Shown here in pieces: positions 27,150 to 35,318 of a DNA stretch of 64,000 nucleotides (positions within the stretch are counted from its first letter, which is position 1; every line of letters begins with the position of its first letter). The notes under the pieces are model-generated. The model saw nothing but the letters and a program-made list of their open reading frames with translations. It was not told the origin of the DNA and ran no database searches. Where the stretch lies: positions 1 to 64,000 of the forward strand of contig JADQCB010000037.1 of the NCBI GenBank assembly GCA_016278325.1, in the 5' to 3' direction. The translations under genes were made by a program, and so were the position numbers. The stretch is from Actibacterium sp. Its GTDB lineage: Bacteria > Pseudomonadota > Alphaproteobacteria > Rhodobacterales > Rhodobacteraceae.

Positions 27150-27842
27150 ATGCTGATCGGCATCCTTGAAACCGGCCACGTCCCCGCCCCGCTTCGGGAC
27201 GCGCATGGAACCTATCCCGAAATGTTCGAGAAGCTGCTGGCCGGCCGGGGCCTGCGGTTTCGCAGCTGGCCGGTGGTGGACATGGATTTTCCCGCCAGCG
27301 TGCATCAGGCCGATGGCTGGCTGATCACCGGATCGCGCCATGGCGCATACGAGGATCTGCCGTTCATAAAACCGCTGGAAGCCTTCATCCGCGACGCACA
27401 GGCCGCCCGGGTGCCGATGGTCGGGATCTGTTTCGGCCATCAGATCATCGCCCAGGCCCTTGGCGGCAGGGTCGAGAAATTCGCCGCCGGCTGGTCGGTC
27501 GGTCCGCGGCGCTATACCATCGCCGGGCGCGACTTCATGTTGAGCGCCTGGCACCAGGATCAGGTGGTGGTCCCGCCCGACGGGGCCACGGTGATCGGCG
27601 AAAGCGATTTCTGCCGCTATGCGGCGATGATCTATGACGACTGGGCACTGACCGTGCAGCCGCATCCCGAACATGAAGCCCCCTTCGTCGAGGGGCTGAT
27701 CCGCAGTCGCGGAAAGGGTGTCGTGCCCGATGCCCTGCTCGAGGACGCGCAGGCGCGGCTTTGCCTGCCCACGGATTCCGACGCGATGGCCGACATGATC
27801 GCAGATTTCTTTCTCAAACCGCGCGAGGCCGAGCATGGCTGA
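27150..27842 (+). CDS. Class-I glutamine amidotransferase-like hydrolase (gamma-glutamyl-amide hydrolase candidate)
   Basis: A 230-residue protein of the GMP-synthase-like amidotransferase fold (YfeJ/YPO type). The nucleophile elbow is GICFGHQ with C94, and the His-Glu pair lies in QPHPEHE near residue 172. In this operon it most plausibly hydrolyses the gamma-glutamyl bond after oxidation, like PuuD, although it belongs to a different branch of the superfamily from PuuD (peptidase C26). The ATG at 27150 fits the family N-terminus LIGILETGH. The stop overlaps the next start by eight bases. Confidence 0.85.
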   Translation: MLIGILETGHVPAPLRDAHGTYPEMFEKLLAGRGLRFRSWPVVDMDFPASVHQADGWLITGSRHGAYEDLPFIKPLEAFIRDAQAARVPMVGICFGHQIIAQALGGRVEKFAAGWSVGPRRYTIAGRDFMLSAWHQDQVVVPPDGATVIGESDFCRYAAMIYDDWALTVQPHPEHEAPFVEGLIRSRGKGVVPDALLEDAQARLCLPTDSDAMADMIADFFLKPREAEHG

Positions 27843-29190
27843 CTGGATCGACGAATTGCCCGAGGCGGCCCGGCTCTATTTGCAGGGCCGTCGCCTGGAC
27901 GAGGTGGAATGTATCGTCGCCGACATCGCCGGCGTCGCCCGCGGCAAGGCGATGCCGGCCAGCAAATTCGCCAGGCAGAGCCATTTCTATCTGCCCAACT
28001 CGATCTTCCTGCAAACCATCACCGGCGACTGGGCCAGCATCGAGGGGCAACCCTTCACCGAGCCCGACATGGTCCTGACGCCGGACTTTTCCACCGCCAG
28101 CGCCGCGCCATGGACGGCCGACTGGACGCTGCAGGTGATCCACGACATCAAGGACCAGTCGGGCAACCCGGTTCCGGTGGCGCCGCGCAACGTGCTCAAG
28201 CGCGTGGTCGGGCTGTTCAACGAACAGGGCTGGGACCCGATCGTTGCCCCGGAGATGGAATTCTTCCTCGTCGCGCGCAATATCGACCCGGCCCATCCGA
28301 TCCAGCCGCCGATGGGCCGCTCGGGGCGCCGGGCCGCGGCACGGCAGGCCTATTCGATGTCGGCGGTGGATGAATACGGTCCGGTGATCGACGACATCTA
28401 TGATTTTGCCGAAGCGCAGGGCTTCGAGATCGACGGCATCCTGCAGGAAGGCGGCGCCGGGCAGATCGAGATGAACCTGCGCCACGGCGATCCGGTCAAG
28501 CTGGCCGACGAGATCTTCTATTTCAAACGGCTGATCCGCGAGGCCGCATTGCGCCACGACTGCTATGCGACCTTCATGGCCAAGCCGATCGAGGACGAAC
28601 CGGGCAGCGCGATGCACATGCACCACTCGGTGACCGACCTGGCCACGGGCGAGAACATATTCTCCACCCGCGACGGCGCCGAGACGCCGGCCTTCATGCA
28701 TTTCATAAGCGGCCTGCAACGGCACATGCCGTCGGTCATCGCCGTGCTGGCACCCTATGTGAACAGTTATCGCCGCTACGTTCCGGATTTCGCCGCACCG
28801 ATCAACCTGGAATGGGGCCGCGACAACCGCACGACCGGGCTGCGCGTTCCGATCTCGGATGCCGGCGGCCGGCGGATCGAAAACCGGATCGCCGGGATGG
28901 ATTGCAACCCGTATCTGGCGATCGCCGCCTCGCTGGCTTGCGGCTATCTGGGGCTGATGGAACAAAAGATGCCGGCGCCGCAATTCCAGGGCGATGCCTA
29001 TGCCAGCGATGAAAGCATCCCCCGCGGCATGAACGAGGCGCTGGACCTGTTCGACGACGCACCGGAAATGCACGAGGTGCTGGGCCCCGAGTTCTGCGCC
29101 GTCTACTCGGCCGTCAAATCGCTGGAATACAAGGAATTCCTTCAGGTCATCAGCCCGTGGGAGCGGGAGCATCTCTTGCTGAACGTATGA
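27835..29190 (+). CDS. Glutamine synthetase-family gamma-glutamyl-amine ligase, copy 2
   Basis: A 451-residue GS-like ligase, clearly diverged from the copy at 25755: the shared motifs read VAPEMEFFLVARN, LQEGGAGQIEMNLRHGD, GSAMHMHHSVTDL, INLEWGRDNRTTGLRVP and RRIENRIAGMDCNPYL. All residues expected for ATP and glutamate binding appear present, so it should be active. It may have another amine specificity or form a hetero-oligomer with copy 1. It overlaps the amidotransferase gene by 8 bp and the oxidase gene by ATGA, keeping coupling tight. A wide spread of such paralogues exists in roseobacters; the substrate is not readable. Confidence 0.9.
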   Translation: MADWIDELPEAARLYLQGRRLDEVECIVADIAGVARGKAMPASKFARQSHFYLPNSIFLQTITGDWASIEGQPFTEPDMVLTPDFSTASAAPWTADWTLQVIHDIKDQSGNPVPVAPRNVLKRVVGLFNEQGWDPIVAPEMEFFLVARNIDPAHPIQPPMGRSGRRAAARQAYSMSAVDEYGPVIDDIYDFAEAQGFEIDGILQEGGAGQIEMNLRHGDPVKLADEIFYFKRLIREAALRHDCYATFMAKPIEDEPGSAMHMHHSVTDLATGENIFSTRDGAETPAFMHFISGLQRHMPSVIAVLAPYVNSYRRYVPDFAAPINLEWGRDNRTTGLRVPISDAGGRRIENRIAGMDCNPYLAIAASLACGYLGLMEQKMPAPQFQGDAYASDESIPRGMNEALDLFDDAPEMHEVLGPEFCAVYSAVKSLEYKEFLQVISPWEREHLLLNV

Positions 29191-30491
29191 ACCTTCTGTT
29201 CGCGAACGACAGGCCCGGCGAATACCCCCAAAGCTGGTACGCCGCCACCGCCACGCCGCCGGCGCCCTTTCCCGCCATGCAGGGCGAAACGCGCGCCGAT
29301 GTCTGCGTGATCGGCGGCGGCTATACCGGCCTGTCGGCGGCGTTGCACCTGGCGCAGGCCGGGGCCGATGTTGTCCTGCTGGAGGCGCACAGGGTCGGTT
29401 TCGGCGCCTCGGGGCGCAACGGCGGGCAGGTCGGCAGCGGTCAGCGGCTGGAACAGGACAGGCTGGAACGCATGATGGGCGATGCCGACGCGACCGCCCT
29501 GTGGCATCTGGCCGAAGACGCGAAGAAGCTGGTGGCAGATCTGATCCGGGACCACGCCATTGCTTGCGACTACCGGCCGGGCGTCGTGCATGCGGACTGG
29601 CGCGCGGGGGATGTGCGCCTCTCGCACGCCTATGCCGAGAAACTGCTGCGCGAATATCAGTATGACCTGATCGAAACGCTGAGCCGCGACGAGATCCGGC
29701 GCATCATCGGCTCTGATGCCTATCAGGGGGGCTATGTCGACTGGGGCGCGGGGCATCTGCACCCGCTTGAATTCGCCTTCGGGCTGGCCCGCGCCGCGAC
29801 CGGCGCCGGGGCGCGGATCCACGAAGCAAGCCATGTGCATCACATCCGGCCCGGCGCGCAGCCGGTGGTGCAGACCGGCAAGGGCCGCGTGATCTGCGAC
29901 CAGGTGATCCTGGCCGCGAACGGCTATCTCGGCGGGCTGGAGCGATCGGTGGCGGCGCGGGTGATGCCGATCAACAATTTCATCATCGCGACCGAGCCGC
30001 TGGGCGCGCGCGCGGCCACGGTCCTGGCGCGCGACGTGGCGGTGGCCGACAGCAAGTTCGTGATCAACTATTTCCGGCTTACGCCCGACAAGCGGCTGTT
30101 GTTCGGCGGTGGCGAAAGCTATGGCTATCGCTTTCCCGCCGATATCGACGCCAAGGTCCGCAAACCGATGCTGGAGGTGTTTCCGCAACTTGCGGACATT
30201 CGCACCGACTATGCCTGGGGCGGCACGCTTGCGATCACGATGAAACGCCTGCCGCACATCGCCCGGCCGGCGGGCAACATCCTGTCCGCCTCGGGCTATT
30301 CCGGGCATGGGGTCGCGCTGGCGACGATGGCCGGGCAGATCATGGCCGCGGCGCTGGCCGGCGATACGCATCGGTTCGACCTGATGGCGCGCCTGCCGAC
30401 GCCGCCGTTTCCCGGTGGCCCGGCCCTGCGTGCGCCGCTTCTGGCGCTGGCGATGGGGTGGTTCTCGGTGCGCGATCGTCTCGGGTTCTAG
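29187..30491 (+). CDS. puuB: FAD-dependent amine oxidoreductase (PuuB/OrdL-like)
   Basis: A 434-residue DAO-family flavoprotein. The dinucleotide motif VIGGGYTGLSAALHL lies near residue 37 and is followed by LLEAHRVGFGASGRNGGQVG, the hallmark of gamma-glutamylputrescine oxidase and OrdL proteins. SASGYSGHGVALATMAGQI near residue 370 closes the FAD site. It should oxidise the gamma-glutamyl-amine to an aldehyde, releasing ammonia and peroxide. The start ATG overlaps the preceding ligase stop. The puuB symbol is by family and context; the actual amine may not be putrescine. Confidence 0.88.
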   Translation: MNLLFANDRPGEYPQSWYAATATPPAPFPAMQGETRADVCVIGGGYTGLSAALHLAQAGADVVLLEAHRVGFGASGRNGGQVGSGQRLEQDRLERMMGDADATALWHLAEDAKKLVADLIRDHAIACDYRPGVVHADWRAGDVRLSHAYAEKLLREYQYDLIETLSRDEIRRIIGSDAYQGGYVDWGAGHLHPLEFAFGLARAATGAGARIHEASHVHHIRPGAQPVVQTGKGRVICDQVILAANGYLGGLERSVAARVMPINNFIIATEPLGARAATVLARDVAVADSKFVINYFRLTPDKRLLFGGGESYGYRFPADIDAKVRKPMLEVFPQLADIRTDYAWGGTLAITMKRLPHIARPAGNILSASGYSGHGVALATMAGQIMAAALAGDTHRFDLMARLPTPPFPGGPALRAPLLALAMGWFSVRDRLGF

Positions 30492-30566
30492 CGTTGCCAG
30501 AAATACCTTGGTGTCGCCACAAAGCTCAATTACGCTTTTGCCTGAAAGAACAATTCAGGAAAGGCG

Positions 30567-31778
30567 ATGCCGATGGCGTTTGCCCCCGATGTCTACCGTG
30601 CCGAGCCGATCCCGGACGCCGCGCGCGACGAAATCGAGCGTCTGCTGCAAAGCGGTGACCTTTTTCGTTACACCGCGCCGGAAAACGCACCCGTGGCCCT
30701 GCTGGAACGCGAATTCGCGGCACTCATGGGGGCACGCTTTGCACTCTGCGTCTCTTCGTGCTCTGCCGCGCTTTTCCTGTCACTGAAGGCGCTCGGCCTG
30801 CCGCGCGGCGCGCGGGTGCTGATCCCGGCCTTCACCTTCGCCGCCGTGCCTTCGGCGGTTGTGCATGCCGATTGTCAGCCGGTCCTGGTCGAGGTCGCCG
30901 AGAATTTCCGCATCGACATGGCCGATTTCGACGCCAAGCTGGATGACAGCATCGACGCTGTCCTGATCAGCCACATGCGTGGCCATACGTCCGACATGGA
31001 TGCGATCACCGCGCTGGCCCGGGCCCGCGGGGTGCCGGTCATCGAGGATGCGGCGCATTCGCTCGGAACCACCTGGCACGGCCGCAACATCGGCACGCTG
31101 GGCAGGGTCGGGTGCTTTTCGTTTCAGTCCTACAAGCTGGTCAATGCCGGCGAGGGCGGAGCGATGATCACCGACGATCCGGATATCATCGCCCGCGCGA
31201 TCATCATGTCCGGCGCCTATGAACACAACTGGAAGAAGCACCCGGTGGTCCAGGATCGTTTCGGCCATTGGCAGAACAGGCTGCCGCTTTACAACATGCG
31301 GATGCAGAACCTGTCGGCGGCGGTGATCCGGCCGCAATTGCCCGAGGTCGCGCGCCGGGTGCGCGACGGGCGCGCCAATCACGACCATGTCGCCGCGCTG
31401 CTGAATGCCACACCCTGGCTGCACGTTCCCGACCCGCTGCCCCCCGAGAAGCGGGCGCCGGATTCGATCCAGTTCAACCTGAACGGGTTCGATACAGATG
31501 ACGCGGCGCGCGCCTTCCAGGCGGCCGCCAAGGCGCGCGGCGTCGGGGTCCAGGTCTTCGGCCTGTCCACCGACAACGCGCGCGCCTTCTGGAACTGGCA
31601 GTTCATCGAGGGCGGTTGTCCCGATCTGCCGCGCACCCGCGCGATGCTGATGCGCGCCTGCGATGTGCGCCTGCCCGCGCGGCTGACGCGCGCCGATCTG
31701 GATTATGTCGCCAACGCCCTGATCGACGCGGCCGACGAAGTCATGGGCGCGCCACAAGCGCGCGCCTTCGGCACCTGA
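30567..31778 (+). CDS. DegT/DnrJ/EryC1/StrS-family aminotransferase
   Basis: This is a 403-residue PLP enzyme of fold type I. VSSCSAALFLSLKALGL binds the cofactor phosphate, VIEDAAHSLGTTW holds the Asp that contacts PLP, and FSFQSYKLVNAGEGG carries the Schiff-base lysine K190. NMRMQNLSAAVIRPQL is the dimer segment. Relatives transaminate keto-sugars or act as aminotransferases on small keto compounds. No sugar genes are adjacent; it lies 75 bp after puuB on the same strand and may be the last operon gene. The AAGG-type RBS (CAGGAAAGGCG) precedes ATG at 30567. The substrate is unknown. Confidence 0.88.
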   Translation: MPMAFAPDVYRAEPIPDAARDEIERLLQSGDLFRYTAPENAPVALLEREFAALMGARFALCVSSCSAALFLSLKALGLPRGARVLIPAFTFAAVPSAVVHADCQPVLVEVAENFRIDMADFDAKLDDSIDAVLISHMRGHTSDMDAITALARARGVPVIEDAAHSLGTTWHGRNIGTLGRVGCFSFQSYKLVNAGEGGAMITDDPDIIARAIIMSGAYEHNWKKHPVVQDRFGHWQNRLPLYNMRMQNLSAAVIRPQLPEVARRVRDGRANHDHVAALLNATPWLHVPDPLPPEKRAPDSIQFNLNGFDTDDAARAFQAAAKARGVGVQVFGLSTDNARAFWNWQFIEGGCPDLPRTRAMLMRACDVRLPARLTRADLDYVANALIDAADEVMGAPQARAFGT

Positions 31779-31808
31779 AGCATTTCAATATGCGGAGGTC
31801 TTCTTTCA

Positions 31809-31830
31809 GCCACGGCATCCGTGCCGTGGC
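31809..31830. terminator. Hairpin between convergent genes
   Basis: A perfect 9-bp stem GCCACGGCA/TGCCGTGGC with loop TCCG lies 30 bases past the aminotransferase stop and about 100 bases past the SIMPL stop. Neither strand has a T-tract, so it may serve both genes weakly. Confidence 0.45.
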
Positions 31831-31928
31831 CGGGCCGACGATCATCTGGTCCGGCAACGGGCGCAACCGCCCCCCCCGGGCGGCCGCGTGTCCGCCGGCA
31901 AACCGTTTCCGATTGAATGCAACATGCA

Positions 31929-32639
31929 CTAATTTCCGCCCGGCCCGGAAACCGCGAAAACCATCGTGACGGACTCGGTGATACTGATTTCGCCGCTTTC
32001 GATGGCCATGTCGCCGGCCTTGCGGGCGGCTTCCATGAACATCGGCGCGGGGGCGCCGCCCCCCGCCTCGGACAAGGACAGGACCGGCCCCAGTGTCAGC
32101 CCCGCCGCATCGGCATAGAGCCTTGCCTTGCGCATGGCTTCGGCCACGGCTTCGCGGCGCGCCTGGTCGGCATGACCTTGCGGATCCTGCAAGCCGAACC
32201 CCAGCCCCTGAAACGTGTTCGCGCCCTGATCGAGCACCGTGTCCAGCACCGAACCCAGCGCATCCATCCGGCGCACCCGAATCGACAATGTGTTCGAGGC
32301 CACGAAGCCGTCGATCCGCGGCGCATCGTCCCGGCCCGGATCGGGATCGGACCAGTCGGGCCGCAATTCCAGGTTGCGGGTCTGGATATCGCGCCGCTCC
32401 ACCCCGGCCGCCTTCAGCGCGGCAATGATACGCGCAGCGGCGGCGTTGGTCTCATCCATCGCAGCGCGCGCCTCGGTGGCGGTGGTTGTCACGCCCAGGG
32501 TTATCGTTGCCATGTCCGGCGCGGCGAATACCTCGCCCTGCCCGGTGACCGTCAGGGTCGGGGACGGGGTTTCGGTGGGTTCGGCCCAGGCGCCAGAGGC
32601 AAGGCCGAGAGTCACGATCAGAACGGCCAGACGGTGCAT
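31929..32639 (-). CDS. SIMPL (DUF541) domain exported protein
   Basis: This 236-residue protein has a signal peptide MHRLAVLIVTLGLASGAWA ending at AWAE. The SIMPL domain follows: TLTVTGQGEVFAAPDMATI, then ITLGVTTTATEARAAMDETN and the segment RDIQTRNLELRPDWS. It closes with ESVTMVFAVS. The family (YggE/BP26-like) is periplasmic and linked to oxidative-stress tolerance in some species, with no defined biochemistry. AAGGAGATCTCG places the ATG at 32639; the upstream extension of the frame is spurious. It is divergent from the GspL/GspC-like fusion gene. Confidence 0.9.
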   Translation of the reverse strand: MHRLAVLIVTLGLASGAWAEPTETPSPTLTVTGQGEVFAAPDMATITLGVTTTATEARAAMDETNAAAARIIAALKAAGVERRDIQTRNLELRPDWSDPDPGRDDAPRIDGFVASNTLSIRVRRMDALGSVLDTVLDQGANTFQGLGFGLQDPQGHADQARREAVAEAMRKARLYADAAGLTLGPVLSLSEAGGGAPAPMFMEAARKAGDMAIESGEISITESVTMVFAVSGPGGN

Positions 32640-32796
32640 CGAGATCTCCTTGCTTTGGCCCATGTTCGGCAGCTTTGCCCTGAAAGCAAAGGAATTCCTT
32701 GGCAAGAATCGGTCTGATCGGCAATATCCCGCTAACGTCCGGCAGCTGCGGCGATGCAACCTGCCGGATTTGGCCTGCCTGATGTAAACGGATGAA

Positions 32797-35256
32797 ATGA
32801 AGCCTGGATTCGCCCTCGATCTGTCGCCTGACGGCATCGGTCTGCTGCATCGCGGATCCGGCAGCTGGAACCTTGTCGGCGAGGTTTCGCTGGACGATCC
32901 GGCGCTTGCCACCACGCTGAGCATGCTGCGCGACACCGCGAGCGAGCTGGAAGGCGGTGGCGTCCTGACCAAGCTCATCCTGCCCGACAGCCAGATCCTC
33001 TACACCCGGCTTCCGCTTGCAAAGGGAAACGCCGAACAGCAGGAGGCAGCCCTGCGCAAGGGTCTGGACGGCCTGACACCCTATCGGGTGGAGGAGCTTG
33101 TATTCGACTGGGCCGCGGACGGGACAGGTGCGGCGCAACTGGCGGTGGTCGCGCGCGAGACGCTGGACGAGGCCGAGGCCTTTGCCGTGCAGCACAATTT
33201 CAACCCGGTCTGTTTCGTGGCCGCACCGGCGCCTGACAGCTTTCCGCGCGAGCCCTGGTTCGGCCGCACCCGCGCTGCAGACGCGTTGCTGGCCGATGGC
33301 GATGCGCTCGAACGCGACACCAGGCCGGTCGTGCGGAACAGCGCACCGGGTCTGCCCGATGTCGAGGGCAAGGCGCATCGCACAGCGGAACAAGGGGCGC
33401 AGGAACCCGCAAGCGTTTCGACGCCGGACCCCGGCGCCCCCGGCCCGGATACGGGCGAGGCGCCGACTGCCGATGCCACGCCCCGGACGCAAACCCCGGT
33501 CCCGGAAGAAACGGTCGGCGCAGCCGATGCCGGGGCGCCGCCCGAGGCCGGGACGGACGCGCCCCGACCGGATCATGGCCCGGACGCGGGCAGCGGCGAT
33601 CCTGCGCTGCCGATGTCGCCGCTGCCACCGCCCGAGACGCGCCCGATCTTCCTTTCCGGTCGCCACGGTGCCTCGAAGGCCATGCCGGGCGAAATCGGCA
33701 AGGCAGGCGCGACCGCCCCGCGCATCACGCTGCTTGCCCCACCAGGCGAGGCCCCCGCGATCGGCCCGGCCGTCGGTTCCGGCGCAGGCGTCACCGCCGC
33801 CGATGCCCCGCCGACCGAACCCGAGGCTGCGCCCCCTGCCGCCAGGGCGGGCAAGACCGGGACCTCCGGCCAGGATGCCGGCGCGGGCGCAAGATACGCA
33901 AAAACTTCGAAGACCCCAAACCGGCGCAAGGCGCCGGAAGGTGCGGCGCAATCGGGCGTCAAGGTCACGCCTGGGCCCGCGCGGCCCGCGCCGCAGGCGA
34001 TTCCGATCACACCGCCGCCGGCGAACGAGGCCGAGGCGCTGACCGTGTTCGGCGCCCGCGGTAAGCACGAGGGGCATGGTGGATTCCGGTTCGGTCTGGT
34101 CGTGGCGCTTGTCCTGCTGGCATTGCTGGGCGGCGGCGCCGTGTGGTCGGCCTTCTTCCTGTCCGGACGGCCGTCAGCCCCCGCCCCCGCGGCGCAGCAG
34201 AGCGCGCAGGCACCGGCGAACCCGGCACAGGACGACAGGATCGTCGCCCTTCCCGAGCCCGAGACCCCGGAACCGCCGGTTTCCACCGCGTCGCCGCGTC
34301 AACCGGACCGGGCCGCGGCAGACCCACCGCCCGATATGGCCGAAAATCCGCCGCGCCCCGGTGAAAATGACACCGTGGCCGAAGCCGACACAACGCCGCA
34401 AGACGGCCGGCCGACACGCGAAGAGGCGGCGGCGATTCACGCGCGGACCGGGGCCTGGCCGCGCGCACCGGACGTGCCGAAATCACCGGCATCCAGCAGC
34501 CTGGACGCGATCTATATCGCCGGGACGGATCCGCGCCTCCCCGATCTGGAAAGGGTTGCCCTTCCGGATCCGGGCGCAATGACGAACGACAGTCCGCCCG
34601 CCCAGCCGATGGCGCCGCCGCCACCGGGGGTCGCCTTTGACCTGGATGAACGCGGCCTGGTCACGCCGACGCCCGAAGGGACGCTCAGCCCGCGGGGGAA
34701 CATGATCTATTCGGGCGAACCGCCTGTCGTTCCTCCGGCACGGCCCGACACGGATGCGGGGCTGGTTCCCGCGCCGGAACAGATCGCCGATCCGGAACGC
34801 ACCCGGCTGGCCGCATTCCGTCCGCGCCCCCGCCCGGAAATTCCGGAAATCGTGCAGGAAGACCCCGCCCCCGATCCGGAGGCCGAGGCCGATGAGGCCG
34901 CCCTGGCCGAGTCGCCGCTGCCGGCCAGCCGTCCCTCCGGATTTGCCGCCGCCGTCGAAGCCGCCGTCGAGGCCGCGCAGCCCCCGGCCACCACGCGGCC
35001 CGAAATTCCGACCTCGGCCTCGGTGGCACGCCAGGCGACGATCGAAAGCGTGATCAACCTGCGGGAGACGAACCTGATCGGCGTCTATGGCCCCGCGTCG
35101 GAACGGCGCGCGCTGGTCCGGCTGTCGTCGGGGCGTTACCTGAAGGTGCAGGTCGGGGATCGTCTCGACGGGGGGCGGGTGGCGGCAATCTCGGAAAACG
35201 CGCTGCGCTATGTGAAGAACGGGCGCAACATCGTCATCGAAATGCCCGAAGGCTGA
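32797..35256 (+). CDS. Orphan GspL/PilM-like and GspC/PilP-like fusion membrane protein
   Basis: The 819-residue protein is sometimes mislabelled translation initiation factor in roseobacters. Residues 1-145 resemble the cytoplasmic actin-like start of GspL/PilM (LTKLILPDSQILYTRLPL, then YRVEELVFDW). Residues 150-425 are low-complexity Pro/Ala/Asp linker. One membrane helix lies near 431-455 (VALVLLALLGGGAVWSAFF). A second Pro-rich periplasmic linker runs to about 745. Residues 747-819 resemble the GspC/PilP homology region (LIGVYGPASERRALVRLSSG, then YLKVQVGDRLDGGRVAAIS). No secretin, ATPase or pseudopilin gene is adjacent. Function is unknown; the domain links are by pattern, not alignment. 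Confidence 0.8.
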   Translation: MKPGFALDLSPDGIGLLHRGSGSWNLVGEVSLDDPALATTLSMLRDTASELEGGGVLTKLILPDSQILYTRLPLAKGNAEQQEAALRKGLDGLTPYRVEELVFDWAADGTGAAQLAVVARETLDEAEAFAVQHNFNPVCFVAAPAPDSFPREPWFGRTRAADALLADGDALERDTRPVVRNSAPGLPDVEGKAHRTAEQGAQEPASVSTPDPGAPGPDTGEAPTADATPRTQTPVPEETVGAADAGAPPEAGTDAPRPDHGPDAGSGDPALPMSPLPPPETRPIFLSGRHGASKAMPGEIGKAGATAPRITLLAPPGEAPAIGPAVGSGAGVTAADAPPTEPEAAPPAARAGKTGTSGQDAGAGARYAKTSKTPNRRKAPEGAAQSGVKVTPGPARPAPQAIPITPPPANEAEALTVFGARGKHEGHGGFRFGLVVALVLLALLGGGAVWSAFFLSGRPSAPAPAAQQSAQAPANPAQDDRIVALPEPETPEPPVSTASPRQPDRAAADPPPDMAENPPRPGENDTVAEADTTPQDGRPTREEAAAIHARTGAWPRAPDVPKSPASSSLDAIYIAGTDPRLPDLERVALPDPGAMTNDSPPAQPMAPPPPGVAFDLDERGLVTPTPEGTLSPRGNMIYSGEPPVVPPARPDTDAGLVPAPEQIADPERTRLAAFRPRPRPEIPEIVQEDPAPDPEAEADEAALAESPLPASRPSGFAAAVEAAVEAAQPPATTRPEIPTSASVARQATIESVINLRETNLIGVYGPASERRALVRLSSGRYLKVQVGDRLDGGRVAAISENALRYVKNGRNIVIEMPEG

Positions 35257-35280
35257 TCACAAGCCGCACGGACCCCGGGG

Positions 35281-35300
35281 GGCCGGGGCGCCCGGCCTTT
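35281..35300 (+). terminator. GC-rich terminator-like hairpin
   Basis: GGCCGGG-GCG-CCCGGCC followed by TTT lies 25 bases past the stop of the 819-residue protein gene and 19 bases past the converging hppD stop on the other strand. The T-tract is short, so termination strength is uncertain. Confidence 0.5.
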
Positions 35301-35318
35301 CCCGTCGCACAGGGCCGT

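Noticed and set aside
32797-35256. Translation initiation factor IF-2
   Set aside because: The Pro/Ala linker can mislead automatic annotation, but there is no GTPase G-domain or P-loop.
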